Of a DNA stretch of 64,000 bases, positions 24,074 to 33,452 are shown in pieces. The number at the start of each line of letters is the position of its first letter. Position 1 is the stretch's first letter. Both the position numbers and the translations under genes were made by a program. The notes beneath the pieces were generated by a model. That model was not told the origin of the DNA. It saw nothing but the letters and a program-made list of their open reading frames with translations, and did no database searches. The DNA lies in contig NZ_WPCW01000001.1 of NCBI RefSeq assembly GCF_011421425.1, positions 744,001 to 808,000 on the forward strand, read 5' to 3'. The stretch comes from Streptococcus catagoni (GTDB lineage Bacteria > Bacillota > Bacilli > Lactobacillales > Streptococcaceae).

Positions 24074-26720
24074 ATTTAACAAGTTTTTGCATTTCAGCAA
24101 TACGCTCACTCGTTGCATCAAACTTCGCCTGGTAATCCGCCTGCTTGTCGCGTTCTTTTTGGACGACTTCTGCTTTGGCGTTGGCGACGAAGCGTTCGTT
24201 GCCAAGTTTTTTGCCGACCATGTCTAGTTCTTTTTGCCATTTGGCTAATTCTTTGTCTAGACGAGCTAGTTCTTCTTCGACGTTGAGCAAATCTGCTAGT
24301 GGCAAGTAGATTTCTGCCCCTGTGATGATGCTTGTCATGGCCAACTCTGGTGCTTCCATGTCAGATGAAATAACTAATTTCTCTGGATTTGTAAAGCGGT
24401 TGATGTAATTGGTGTTGTCCGTGAAGAAGTTTTCTAATTCTTTGTCAGAAGTTTTAATCATGATTGTGATGGCCTTGCTTGGTGCAACGTTCACTTCTGC
24501 ACGCGCATTCCGAACCGCACGGATCAAGTCTTTAAGGCTTTCCACGCCATTGTGCGCAGCTTGATTCTCAAAAACCGGATTAACGACTGGATAGGCCGCC
24601 GTTACGATTGAGCCCTGTGCGATTTGTCCGAAAATTTCTTCCGTCACAAATGGCATGATTGGGTGAAGGAGACGTAAGATTTTGTCCAATGTATAAAGAA
24701 GGACAGAACGGGTCATCACTTTTTCGGCTTCATTTTCGGAATAGAGCACTTCCTTAGTCAATTCGACATACCAGTTGGCGAACTCTTCCCAAATGAAATT
24801 GTACAAGATGTGGCCTGCAACACCGAATTCGAACTTGTCAAAGTTCTCCGTAACTTTGACGATAGTCTCATTAAGGTTGTGAAGAATCCATCTATCAGTC
24901 ACATTCCCCGCTTCAGACTTAGCAATTTTAGCCACATTGCTCTCAGCTACTTCTAATGTCAAGCCTTTGTTGTTCATGAGGATATAACGGGAAATGTTCC
25001 AAATCTTGTTAATGAAGTTCCAGCTGGCATCCATTTTTTCATAAGAGAAACGCACGTCTTGTCCTGGAGCAGAGCCGTTTGATAGGAACCAACGTAAGCT
25101 ATCTGCACCATATTTTTCAATAACGTCCATTGGGTCAATACCATTACCCAATGATTTAGACATTTTACGTCCTTCTTCGTCACGGATTAGACCGTGGATA
25201 AGAACGTTTTGGAATGGGCGTTGGTCAGTGAATTCCAATGATTGGAAAATCATGCGTGATACCCAGAAGAAAATGATGTCATAACCAGTAACTAATGTTG
25301 ATGTTGGGAAGTAACGTTTGAAGTCTTCAGCCTCTGTATCAGGCCAACCCATAGTTGAAAATGGCCATAAAGCAGATGAGAACCAGGTATCAAGAACGTC
25401 TTCATCTTGTTTCCAACCATCACCTTCTGGTGCTTCTTCTCCTACATAGATGTCACCCTCAGCATTGTACCAAGCTGGGATTTGGTGCCCCCACCATAAT
25501 TGGCGTGAGATAACCCAGTCATGGACATTTTCCATCCAAGACATGAAGGTATCATTGAAACGTAGTGGGTAAAATTCTACTTTGTCTTCTGTTTCTTGGT
25601 TAGCAATGGCATTTTTTGCCAATTGGTCCATCTTCACAAACCATTGGGTTGATAAACGTGGCTCAACTACGGCACCTGAACGTTCAGAATGACCTACTGA
25701 GTGAACACGTTCTTCAATTTTAACTAGAGCTCCAAGTTGTCTTAATTTCTCAACAGTTGCTTTTCGGGCATCAAAACGATCCATACCAGCAAATTCGCCT
25801 GCAAGCTCATTCATTGTTCCGTCATCATTCATAACATTAACTTGTGGTAAGTTATGGCGTTGACCAACTAGGAAGTCGTTAGGATCGTGGGCCGGTGTTA
25901 CTTTAACAACCCCTGTTCCAAATTCAGGATCAGCATGCTCATCGCCAACGATTGGGATAGGCTTATTCACGATTGGTAAAATAACGTTTTTGCCAATCAA
26001 ATCTTTGTAACGAGGATCTTCTGGGTTGACAGCTACAGCCACATCCCCAAACATGGTTTCTGGGCGGGTAGTTGCCACTTCTAATGCGCGCGAGCCATCT
26101 TCCAACATATAAGTCATGTGGTAGAAAGCGCCTTGAACGTCTTTATGGATAACTTCGATGTCGGACAAAGCTGTGCGGGCAGCCGGATCCCAGTTAATGA
26201 TGAACTCACCACGGTAAATCCAACCTTTTTTGTAGAGGTCAACAAAGACCTTGCGAACGGCTTTTGAAAGACCTTCGTCTAGGGTGAAACGTTCGCGGGA
26301 ATAATCAACTGAGATTCCCATCTTGCCCCATTGTTCCTTGATAGTAGAGGCATACTCATCTTTCCAGTCCCAAACTTTTTCCAAGAATTTTTCGCGGCCA
26401 AGATCGTAGCGAGAAATGCCTTGCTCGCGCAGACGTTCTTCTACTTTAGCCTGAGTCGCAATCCCCGCATGGTCCATCCCTGGTAACCAAAGAGTATCAA
26501 AGCCTTGCATGCGTTTTTGACGGATGATGATATCTTGAAGTGTTGTATCCCACGCATGTCCAAGGTGAAGTTTACCAGTTACATTTGGTGGTGGGATAAC
26601 GATTGAGTAAGGTTTAGCTTTTTTGTCGCCTGAAGGCTTAAAAACATCTTGGTCAAGCCAAGTTTGGTAACGCCCAGCTTCAACTTCAGCTGGATTGTAT
26701 TTTGGTGATAGTTCTTTCAT
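24069..26720 (-). CDS. valS: Valyl-tRNA synthetase
   Basis: 883 residues, full length class I synthetase. HIGH motif [15 protein letters not shown] near residue 45, KMSKS motif [17 protein letters not shown] near 525, the editing (CP1) domain between them, an anticodon-binding domain, and a C-terminal coiled coil ([21 protein letters not shown] onward). It charges tRNA-Val and edits Thr/Abu mischarging. It is third in an operon behind a GNAT and a P-loop protein, all downstream of a T-box leader at 27991-28190. It overlaps the preceding gene by 4 bp. Confidence 0.97.
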   Translation of the reverse strand: MKELSPKYNPAEVEAGRYQTWLDQDVFKPSGDKKAKPYSIVIPPPNVTGKLHLGHAWDTTLQDIIIRQKRMQGFDTLWLPGMDHAGIATQAKVEERLREQGISRYDLGREKFLEKVWDWKDEYASTIKEQWGKMGISVDYSRERFTLDEGLSKAVRKVFVDLYKKGWIYRGEFIINWDPAARTALSDIEVIHKDVQGAFYHMTYMLEDGSRALEVATTRPETMFGDVAVAVNPEDPRYKDLIGKNVILPIVNKPIPIVGDEHADPEFGTGVVKVTPAHDPNDFLVGQRHNLPQVNVMNDDGTMNELAGEFAGMDRFDARKATVEKLRQLGALVKIEERVHSVGHSERSGAVVEPRLSTQWFVKMDQLAKNAIANQETEDKVEFYPLRFNDTFMSWMENVHDWVISRQLWWGHQIPAWYNAEGDIYVGEEAPEGDGWKQDEDVLDTWFSSALWPFSTMGWPDTEAEDFKRYFPTSTLVTGYDIIFFWVSRMIFQSLEFTDQRPFQNVLIHGLIRDEEGRKMSKSLGNGIDPMDVIEKYGADSLRWFLSNGSAPGQDVRFSYEKMDASWNFINKIWNISRYILMNNKGLTLEVAESNVAKIAKSEAGNVTDRWILHNLNETIVKVTENFDKFEFGVAGHILYNFIWEEFANWYVELTKEVLYSENEAEKVMTRSVLLYTLDKILRLLHPIMPFVTEEIFGQIAQGSIVTAAYPVVNPVFENQAAHNGVESLKDLIRAVRNARAEVNVAPSKAITIMIKTSDKELENFFTDNTNYINRFTNPEKLVISSDMEAPELAMTSIITGAEIYLPLADLLNVEEELARLDKELAKWQKELDMVGKKLGNERFVANAKAEVVQKERDKQADYQAKFDATSERIAEMQKLVKS

Positions 26721-27283
26721 TGGTGTTCCTCAATTTCTATTAATCTTTGATAAATGTCTTCTGCTATCTCTTTAGCTGACAAATGGGTGTTGTTAATCTT
26801 ATGATAATGTTTAAGTTTCTTGGGAGCCTCTTTAGGATTAAAGAGGGCAAAGTCCATGGTCTTTAAAATATCATCTTCAGACCACTTTAGATCTCGCTTC
26901 AATGGCTTATGCTTAAGACGGTTCTCTGTTTTATTTCGGCGAAGTCTTTCTCTTAAGTCAGTCTCTAGCTCAACAAAACAAATTTCTCTACCATAGCGAT
27001 GAAAAATAGCCTGTACCTGTTCTAAGAGACAGACATCATCTGGCGAATTAAAATCAATGACAACTGTAAAAATCATTCCCTGTCCTGTCTTTGCAAAACT
27101 TTCAAAGAAATCAAAGCGGATCTTCTGAATTAATTCAGTCGCATCTGCTGACCAAGGCATAAATTTAAGAACAAAATCAATACTTTCATGATTGTGAAAA
27201 AGTGTCATATCAGTTAGCTTTTCCAGTTCTTGACCAATGGTCATCTTCCCAGAAGCCTGAGCACCTATAATAACAAGATTCAT
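26717..27283 (-). CDS. P-loop NTPase / small kinase-like protein
   Basis: About 188 residues. The N-terminal Walker A is [13 protein letters not shown], followed by an EL-x-HN segment and an arginine-rich lid ([14 protein letters not shown]), as in shikimate-kinase-like or AAA_18 nucleotide kinases. The substrate is unknown. I chose the ATG at 27283 (MNLVIIG), which has GGGAG upstream, over an upstream ATG at 27298. It lies between the GNAT gene and valS with overlaps on both sides, so it is translated with them under the T-box. Confidence 0.75.
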   Translation of the reverse strand: MNLVIIGAQASGKMTIGQELEKLTDMTLFHNHESIDFVLKFMPWSADATELIQKIRFDFFESFAKTGQGMIFTVVIDFNSPDDVCLLEQVQAIFHRYGREICFVELETDLRERLRRNKTENRLKHKPLKRDLKWSEDDILKTMDFALFNPKEAPKKLKHYHKINNTHLSAKEIAEDIYQRLIEIEEHQ

Positions 27284-27861
27284 TTTTTGCTCTCCCATTC
27301 AGAGCGTAAGAGGCCGTATCTGAGATCATCTGTCCGTCTTCCCAGAGGATCTTTACGATCGCGGATCCTGCCTTCTAAGCTAAAACCTAATTTCTCCGCA
27401 ACCCGTTGGCTTTGCTTATTATAAGAAAAACAGCCAACTTCAATTTTATGCAAATGAAGCTCTGTAAAGCCATATTCTATAAGAGCTCTGGCTGCCTCAA
27501 GCATATAAGCCTGTCCCCAGAAATCAGGATGGAGCAGGTAACCAATCTCATAGACATCATCTGCACGCTTGTGATTAAAGTCAATAGAGCCGATAATCTT
27601 ATTGTCATCTTTTAAAGCAATACCATAGCCAGAAGGCAGTCCTTCCTTCTCCAGATTAGCTGGGTAGATAGTCTGCAAATAGTTGATTTCCTCTTCTACA
27701 GTTGGGACGGGAGGAAAGCCCGCCTGATAGGTGACTTGACCTAGGCTAGCAAAGGCAAAGATATCCTCAGCATCAGATAAGGTCCGCTGTCTAAGAATCA
27801 GCCTGTCTGTTTCTAGTGTCGGCAAGAGATTATTATCATATTTTCCTACTATTTTCATCAT
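27280..27861 (-). CDS. GNAT N-acetyltransferase, RimJ/RimL type
   Basis: 193 residues of the GNAT_3 family: start ETDRLILRQRTLSDAEDIF, central YEIGYLLHPDFWGQAYMLEAA (acetyl-CoA pyrophosphate-binding region) and end KLGFSLEGRIRDR. Members acetylate protein N-termini (ribosomal proteins) or small molecules; the target here is unknown. It is the first gene after the T-box leader, so valine starvation should raise its expression along with valS. Confidence 0.85.
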   Translation of the reverse strand: MMKIVGKYDNNLLPTLETDRLILRQRTLSDAEDIFAFASLGQVTYQAGFPPVPTVEEEINYLQTIYPANLEKEGLPSGYGIALKDDNKIIGSIDFNHKRADDVYEIGYLLHPDFWGQAYMLEAARALIEYGFTELHLHKIEVGCFSYNKQSQRVAEKLGFSLEGRIRDRKDPLGRRTDDLRYGLLRSEWESKK

Positions 27862-27990
27862 AGGCTAGTCTCCTAACTATTGGGATTTACTCTTTAATGA
27901 CCTTGGCTGGTCAGTAAGAAGGGCTATTTTCACTACAAAGGCTGCTGCTAAAAGACTTTGTGGATAAGGAAAAGCTTAGTTAAATCATAG

Positions 27991-28190
27991 AAAAATCCCC
28001 ATCTAGCTTAGCTAGACAGGGACGAATTGATTGCTTAATCCGCGGTACCACCACTGTTTCAGATTACTGAACGAATCTGCGACTTTATCTCTTTACTTGT
28101 AAGCCTCAGCAACAACTTTTGACATTTGTACGGATTTCTCAATACCACCGCTTTCTGTAACAAACAAACTCAAAAGACCTCTGATTGCTA
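27991..28190 (-). promoter_or_regulatory. T-box leader (tRNA-Val) of the valS operon
   Basis: The 371 bp before the GNAT gene hold a leader, not a gene. On the minus strand it contains the T-box core GTGGTACCGCGG (about 28054-28041) and then a terminator TCCCTGTCTAGC/GCTAGATGGGGA with a TTTTT tail (28023-27991). Upstream structured sequence includes a candidate specifier GTC (28123-28121, within AATGTCAAAAG), a valine codon. Uncharged tRNA-Val would favour the antiterminator and read through into GNAT, P-loop protein and valS. The specifier choice needs a fold to confirm. Confidence 0.85.
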
Positions 28191-28232
28191 ATAGTTTAAC
28201 AGATTTCAAGACTTTAAGCAACGAGAAATGAC

Positions 28233-28652
28233 CTAGTTTTTAAAACTAACACCATTTTCTTTCAATTTCTTAACTGTTGCTGGGCCAATCCCTTTTAAGC
28301 TAAGAATATCTTCTTCAGCAACTGTTTGAAAATCTTCTGAGCTTTTAATACCACTATTATATAATGTCTCAACCAGATTAGCACGAATCCCTTCAAGAGC
28401 TGGAAGTGCTGAGAAGTCCTCTAAAGTAAGAGGAGCTTTTTCATTTTCCGTAGACGAAATAACTCCTGTAAACTCTTTTTTGAGATCTTCATAGGTGCTA
28501 CTTGCCACTTTTTCTGCAGTTTGAACTGCTGCCTTACCAGACTCAATCACAGTTTCGACAGTTTGCTCAACATTCGATAGAACTGTTTTTAGCAAGCCTT
28601 GGCGTTTTAACTTTCTTTTATATGCTTTTTTATTATTTTTTCCTTTTGCCAT
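28233..28652 (-). CDS. Helix-hairpin-helix domain protein
   Basis: About 139 residues. A lysine-rich start (MAKGKNNKKAYKRKLKRQG) leads to a mixed alpha region, then a C-terminal helix-hairpin-helix pair: SALPALEGIRANLVETLYNSG and DILSLKGIGPATVKKLKENG, the second with the classic GIGPATVKKL hairpin of DNA-binding proteins. It probably binds nucleic acid non-specifically. I start it at the ATG at 28652, preceded by GAGGA; the longer frame would overlap the previous gene. It is co-oriented with the DUF1912-like gene 19 bp upstream. Confidence 0.75.
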   Translation of the reverse strand: MAKGKNNKKAYKRKLKRQGLLKTVLSNVEQTVETVIESGKAAVQTAEKVASSTYEDLKKEFTGVISSTENEKAPLTLEDFSALPALEGIRANLVETLYNSGIKSSEDFQTVAEEDILSLKGIGPATVKKLKENGVSFKN

Positions 28653-28671
28653 ATGACTGTCCTCAATTTCT

Positions 28672-28926
28672 TCAATAATTTTTTGTAGATAATAGCTGAT
28701 CTGGTAAGTCGTGGAAGGCCTTACCCTGTCGATAGTTATCGAATTTACCAAGCATAAACTGATAAGCGTCTAGCTTACTCTCGTAACGAATAAAAGCATC
28801 CTTGGCTCTTTGATCACCATTTTCTTCAGCTATCCTTTGACTGGTTGTCATAGCAACTTGGTTAACTTGAATCTGGGTCTGGACCCATTCTTCAAAATCT
28901 TTTAGAAATTCTTCTTCGTAAGACAT
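28672..28926 (-). CDS. DUF1912-like small protein
   Basis: 84 residues, acidic and helical (MSYEEEFLKDFEEWVQTQIQ), with no membrane segment. It matches the size and pattern of the streptococcal DUF1912 family, whose function is unknown. It forms a likely two-gene unit with the helix-hairpin-helix protein. A GGAAG site precedes the ATG. Confidence 0.7.
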   Translation of the reverse strand: MSYEEEFLKDFEEWVQTQIQVNQVAMTTSQRIAEENGDQRAKDAFIRYESKLDAYQFMLGKFDNYRQGKAFHDLPDQLLSTKNY

Positions 28927-29071
28927 GCTTCCTACCTTCCTATTTATCTCATAGATTATAACATATGTGGGCTTTTTCTGCCATTCCCCTAGACAATATG
29001 CTAGAAAAAGTTAAGAGTCTGTGTTATAATATCTAGGTTGCATAGGAAGCTATGTATTTTAGGAGGAAAGA

Positions 29072-29506
29072 ATGAAGCACGAACATATAGGCGTTTTAAT
29101 TAAGATGGCCAGTCTAGAATTTGACCGCAAGGCTAGTAGTATCTTATCAGCAGATAAGATAACACCAAGTCAATTCAAGGTTCTAAAGTATCTTTGCCTC
29201 CAGCCAGAAGGAAGTGTGCGGCAGATTGATTTAGAAAATTTTTTTGGCATGACCAACCCAACTGTCACAGGTATCTTACAGAATTTAGAAAAAAAAGACC
29301 TGATCAGCAGAGAAAATCACCCCACTGATAAAAGGTCTAAACTGATCTTTTTAACAGATAAGGCGGACTCAGCAAAGCAACAAATTCTAGCAACCAGCCA
29401 GGAAATCGAAAAAAGCTTTACAGCTAAATTAAGCTCAGAAGAAATTCAAACCCTCAGACCCTTGCTTCTAAAATTACTAAAAGAACCCAAAGTAAGAACA
29501 AAATAA
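29072..29506 (+). CDS. MarR-family transcriptional regulator
   Basis: 144 residues with the MarR winged helix: ITPSQFKVLKYLCLQPEGSV, recognition helix FFGMTNPTVTGILQNLEKKDLI and wing HPTDKRSKLIFLTDK. It lies 15 bp before a MATE efflux gene with an AGGAGG start, so it is probably the local regulator of that transporter. The promoter TTGTAT-like/ATAATATCT region lies at about 29020-29035. Confidence 0.9.
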   Translation: MKHEHIGVLIKMASLEFDRKASSILSADKITPSQFKVLKYLCLQPEGSVRQIDLENFFGMTNPTVTGILQNLEKKDLISRENHPTDKRSKLIFLTDKADSAKQQILATSQEIEKSFTAKLSSEEIQTLRPLLLKLLKEPKVRTK

Positions 29507-29521
29507 AAAAAGGAGGTATGC

Positions 29522-30892
29522 ATGCAAGTTAACAAACTACAAACAGAAAAAATATCAAAATTACTCTTTGCTATGGCTATGCCAGCTATTACAGCAAACC
29601 TGGTCAGTTCACTCTATAATATTATTGACCAAATCTATATCGGCCATGGGATTGGTTATCTTGGTAACGCCGCTACCAGTGTCGCATTCCCCTTGACCAT
29701 CATCTGCTTGGCCTTTGGTCTAACCTTTGGCCTAGGCGGAGCTTCTAATTTCAACTTATCACTGGGCAGAGGTCAGGTTGATCGGGCTAGCAAATTTGTT
29801 GGCAATGCCATTAGCCTATCTCTTTCAGTTGGACTTTTGATTGGGATCCTAGTCATTATCTTTATTAAACCCTTACTACTTTTATTTGGGGCAACTGATG
29901 CCACCATGACCCTGGCTCAGGATTTTACAGCCATGACTGCCTTTGGCATTCCTTTTTTACTCTTCACTATGAGTGTTAATCCTCTTGTCAGAGCAGACGG
30001 TAGCCCAACCTATTCTATGATGGCTATTATCTTCGGAGCTATTTTAAACACGATCCTGGTACCCATTTTTTTATTTTATTTACACTGGGGAATCAAAGGG
30101 GCTGGCCTAGCCACCCTAATCAGCCAAATCTGCTCTGCTATTTACATGGGCCTTTATTTTAGAAAATTTAAATCCGTCCAACTTAAGGCCAATGATTTTA
30201 AAATTCGTAAAGAGATTGTCTTAGACATTTTGTCTGTTGGATCTTCTTCCTTTATTTTTCAAGCTTCTATGCTGATCATACAAATTGTGACCAACAATAT
30301 GCTGCGTAAATTTGGAGCACAGTCTGTCTATGGCAGTGATATTGCTATTGCAGTGGCTGGCATTGTAATGAAAATTAATTCCCTTTTTATTGCAGTCATT
30401 ATCGGCTTGGTACAAGGAGCACAACCAATTCTGGGCTATAACTACGGAGCTAAAAATTTAGCACGAGTTAAAGAAACAACCCAATTGATGTTAAAAACAG
30501 CCATTATCATCTCGCTTGTCGCCTTTACTTCGTTTGAACTTCTAACCAGACCTTTCCTTGAGCTCTTTGGTACAGGTTCTAAGCTTTATTTTCAATTTGG
30601 AATGAAATACGTCCGCGTTTTCTTATTCTTTGTATTTTTAAATGGTGTCCAAATTTCGGCAACAACCTTTTTCCAATCCATTGGAAAATCTGGAATCGGA
30701 GCCTTCTTATCTTTGACCAAGCAAATTATCTTCCTACTGCCCCTACTCTTTATCCTACCTCATTTTATGGGAGTAGAAGGGGTCATGTTTGCTGCTCCTA
30801 TCTCTGATTTGATCGCCTTTGTTTCAGCACTTTACTTTTTAAAACGTGAATTCAAACGCATGCCTCACGATCTAAGGGCTGATGGCCTATAA
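29522..30892 (+). CDS. MATE-family efflux transporter
   Basis: 456 residues with twelve predicted membrane segments and the MATE repeat pattern: LLFAMAMPAITANLVSSLYN in the first half, GVVQGAQP-like GLVQGAQPILGYNYGAKNLA in the second. These Na+- or H+-coupled antiporters export cationic drugs and dyes. It is co-transcribed with the MarR gene just upstream and ended by a hairpin at 30904-30940. Confidence 0.9.
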   Translation: MQVNKLQTEKISKLLFAMAMPAITANLVSSLYNIIDQIYIGHGIGYLGNAATSVAFPLTIICLAFGLTFGLGGASNFNLSLGRGQVDRASKFVGNAISLSLSVGLLIGILVIIFIKPLLLLFGATDATMTLAQDFTAMTAFGIPFLLFTMSVNPLVRADGSPTYSMMAIIFGAILNTILVPIFLFYLHWGIKGAGLATLISQICSAIYMGLYFRKFKSVQLKANDFKIRKEIVLDILSVGSSSFIFQASMLIIQIVTNNMLRKFGAQSVYGSDIAIAVAGIVMKINSLFIAVIIGLVQGAQPILGYNYGAKNLARVKETTQLMLKTAIIISLVAFTSFELLTRPFLELFGTGSKLYFQFGMKYVRVFLFFVFLNGVQISATTFFQSIGKSGIGAFLSLTKQIIFLLPLLFILPHFMGVEGVMFAAPISDLIAFVSALYFLKREFKRMPHDLRADGL

Positions 30893-30903
30893 AAATGAAA
30901 AAG

Positions 30904-30940
30904 AAAAGACAAACTCCTTTTAGGTCAGCTTGTCTTTTTT
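30904..30940 (+). terminator. Terminator of marR-MATE operon
   Basis: AAAAGACAA pairs with TTGTCTTTT and is followed by more T residues, starting eleven bases after the MATE stop codon. Confidence 0.75.
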
Positions 30941-30978
30941 ATATTATTTCACTTTACAGGGACTTGATCCCTTATTTT

Positions 30979-31783
30979 CTACTTTCTTGTCAGTTTTAGC
31001 TTTTGCCCTACATTTAAGGCATGAATACGTTCTGGATTAATCACGTCTTCTAGGAGGTCTTTGGGATTCTCATTAAAGGTGTTCCAAGTGGGTGCATCAC
31101 TGGAACCCCAATGGATACAAAGAAGATCTGCCTTTGGATAAGCATTAGCTTCCTTGATAGCTCCCTCATAGGTGATATGCCAGTTATTGTCAGAAAAATC
31201 AAAGAGGATCATGTCAGGATTTGGCATGTCTAAATGTTCCTTTAAAAGCTGACTATCACTTGGTAACCAAATGGTTCCGTCAACTGTCTCAATCCAGAAA
31301 CCCAGGTACTCTTCTTCTCTCCATTGACGGTAATTGTACTTGCTCATCTCATTTTGCCAGTTGTGACGCGTCGGCGTTGTTGTAATCTTGATATTCTTAA
31401 CCATAAAACTGGCACCCACAGCATGTTCTTTGGTAGCAAAGCCTCTTTCAAGCAACATAGGCTGGCGCATGAAAGGAAGCTGTGTTTTCTTTGATATGAG
31501 CTAAGGTTTCAAAGCTGAGATGGTCATTATCTACATGTGAAATCAAAAGGCTGTCAACCTTAGGTATGCTTTTAGAGTCAAGGGGCATGTCAATCAGTAA
31601 AGGCATATCAAAACTATCCAAAATAGGATCAATTAAAAGAATTGTACCGTAACTATTTATTAAGATCGAAGCATTTCCCAACCAGTAAACCTCTGTCCCT
31701 TCAATAGGGTCAAAAGCGCTGAGCGGAATATTGACTGTCTTTTCTGGCATTGCTTGCCCTTTTGGACTAAAAGCTACTGACAT
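30979..31783 (-). pseudogene. MBL-fold hydrolase, split by frameshift
   Basis: Two overlapping frames make one metallo-beta-lactamase-fold protein of about 265 residues. The first (31783 to 31448) carries the N-terminal half with YWLGNASILI, LLIDPILD and the metal motif SHVDNDHLS. The second (31470 to 30979) continues with GASFMVKNIKITTTPTRHNW, WLPSDSQLL and LLCIHWGSS. The switch lies near 31450-31460 (GCCTATGTTGCTTGAAAG on the minus strand); removing one base there would restore a single frame. It resembles UlaG-like hydrolases. It is either a true pseudogene or a sequencing error. It lies directly after the MFS gene on the same strand. Confidence 0.82.
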
Positions 31784-31797
31784 TATTCCTTTACCTC

Positions 31798-32994
31798 CTA
31801 ATAATGAGCATGTTTATTGGCATAAAAGAGTGAAAACATGGAAATGACTAATAAGAATAAGAAAAAGCTAAGGGCTGGGTAATAAGACTTGGTAAAGTCA
31901 AAGATGTAACCAATAATAGAAAAGGCAATGGCTGCTCCAAAATTGGTAGCAAAATTGATCAAGGGATAAGCCTTACCATAATTTTGAAAACCAAAGATAT
32001 GGCGGGTAACCAGAGGAATAGAAACTGCTATAACACCAAAGCTTGAACCAAAAAGAAAAGCAGCTAGTAAGAGAAGAGCTGGATTCTTACTAATAAGTAG
32101 CAGGAAGATAGCCACTAGGACTGTAATAATCAGTGCACAAGAGGCTTTAATAGCACCAATTTTATCACTGAGGTAACCAACAGCCAACTTAGAAAGGATA
32201 TTTCCTATCATCGCCATAGACAATAAACCAGCCCCAGTCGTAACACTCAAGCCAATGCTGTCAGCAAAACCTGGGAAATGTTGAGTCATACTTGAGATAA
32301 AACTACAAGAGACCGCAAAGATGATAACAGCAAGAAAACTAATGCTAAAGTTAAAGGGTTTGATATCATCACTCTCTAGTCCTTTTTCTTCCTTATGACC
32401 ATAGGCTTTCAAACCTTCTTTTTCAGGATCAATTTTAAAGGGATATAAAATGGCTGGCAGGCAAAAGAGAAAAATAAAGAAAGCTTGCAGCCAATAACCC
32501 ATCCGCCAACCATGTGACAGAATAAACTTTGCAAAGATCGGTGACATCAAGGCACCTGTAATGCCGCTAAAACTAAAAGCAATACTAGTAGCCAAGCCGT
32601 TTTTTTCAACAAACCAATAGTTGATAATGAGAGTTAGAGTCATGATTGAAAACATACCAACACTAAAACCTCTGATCACCGCTAAAAGGTAAAACTGCCA
32701 CAGATGACTAGACATTCCCATCAGTCCAGTTGATAAGATTCCTATAACCACGGAAATAGTCAGCAATAACTTAAAGTTAAGCTCCTTTAAAAAATTAGTG
32801 ACAAATAGGCCAGCAATGGCATTAACCAGTGAAAATATAGTCATATTGAATGCAAAGGATCCTCGTAAGATTCCTAGATCCTGCGATACGACACTATAGA
32901 AAACTCCTGACGTATTAATAGAAATCCCAATGGAAGCCGCTGCTAAGCCACAGAGCACCATGAGGACTCGCCAAGATTTATGTTGTTGTTTCAT
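31798..32994 (-). CDS. MFS transporter (OFA/OxlT-like)
   Basis: 398 residues, twelve membrane segments. Start LMVLCGLAAASIGISINTSGVFYSVV, a short central loop (FKIDPEKEGLKAYGHKEEKG) and MFS motif fragment GYLSDKIGAIKAS between helices 8 and 9 agree with the oxalate-formate antiporter-like branch. Substrate unknown. It is the first gene of a leftward pair with the broken MBL hydrolase. Confidence 0.85.
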   Translation of the reverse strand: MKQQHKSWRVLMVLCGLAAASIGISINTSGVFYSVVSQDLGILRGSFAFNMTIFSLVNAIAGLFVTNFLKELNFKLLLTISVVIGILSTGLMGMSSHLWQFYLLAVIRGFSVGMFSIMTLTLIINYWFVEKNGLATSIAFSFSGITGALMSPIFAKFILSHGWRMGYWLQAFFIFLFCLPAILYPFKIDPEKEGLKAYGHKEEKGLESDDIKPFNFSISFLAVIIFAVSCSFISSMTQHFPGFADSIGLSVTTGAGLLSMAMIGNILSKLAVGYLSDKIGAIKASCALIITVLVAIFLLLISKNPALLLLAAFLFGSSFGVIAVSIPLVTRHIFGFQNYGKAYPLINFATNFGAAIAFSIIGYIFDFTKSYYPALSFFLFLLVISMFSLFYANKHAHY

Positions 32995-33232
32995 TTTTTT
33001 CTCCTAAACTTTTATAAAGATCTTTTAAAATCATCTGATCCTAAAAAGACTATTCTAACTTTACCACAGCTGTGCGCTTTGTACAACGACAGAGACTCAA
33101 AATGTCATTCTATTTCAAAAGTACCTTCTCTCAGGATCAAAACTGAAATAAGATTTCCTAAGAAAGACTATTTTTTCAAAGATGAAAAAAAGTCTTGCAC
33201 AGCAAAGAATCTTATAGTATTATAGAAAGGTA

Positions 33233-33303
33233 GCCGCTATAGTTAAATGGTATAATAAAGCAATGGTAATGCTTCGTTCCGAGTTCGATTCTCGGTGGTG
33301 GCA
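33233..33303 (+). tRNA. tRNA-Thr (anticodon GGT)
   Basis: 71-nt cloverleaf: acceptor GCCGCTA with TGGTGGC (two G-U pairs), D-arm GTTA/TAAT, anticodon stem AAGCA/TGCTT with loop ATGGTAA (U33, anticodon GGT), variable loop CGTT, T-arm CCGAG-TTCGATT-CTCGG, discriminator A. No CCA is encoded. The promoter TTGCAC-17 bp-TATTAT lies at 33195-33223 and a hairpin terminator with a T6 tail follows at 33315-33350. It stands alone in an otherwise gene-free stretch (32995-33452). Identity is read from the anticodon only. Confidence 0.85.
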
Positions 33304-33314
33304 TCGAATAAGAC

Positions 33315-33350
33315 AAAGCCTTTAGAACATTTATTTCTAAGGGCTTTTTT
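33315..33350 (+). terminator. Terminator of the tRNA gene
   Basis: AAAGCCTTTAGAA pairs with TTCTAAGGGCTTT and is followed by a T tail. Confidence 0.85.
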
Positions 33351-33378
33351 CTGCGGTTTTCAAAGGATAAGAAGCGTC

Positions 33379-33409
33379 TTGACAGAAAATGTAAAGTAGA
33401 CTATACTTT
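33379..33409 (+). promoter_or_regulatory. Promoter with operator-like palindrome for ABC exporter
   Basis: TTGACA (33379-33384), 17-bp spacer, TATACT (33402-33407). The palindrome AAAGTA-GACTA-TACTTT (33393-33409) covers the spacer and -10 box, a position where a repressor would exclude RNA polymerase. No regulator gene lies next to it, so the protein that binds is unknown. Confidence 0.7.
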
Positions 33410-33452
33410 TTATAAAGACTGAGGTTTTTACAACTTACTTAGGAGGTATAGG

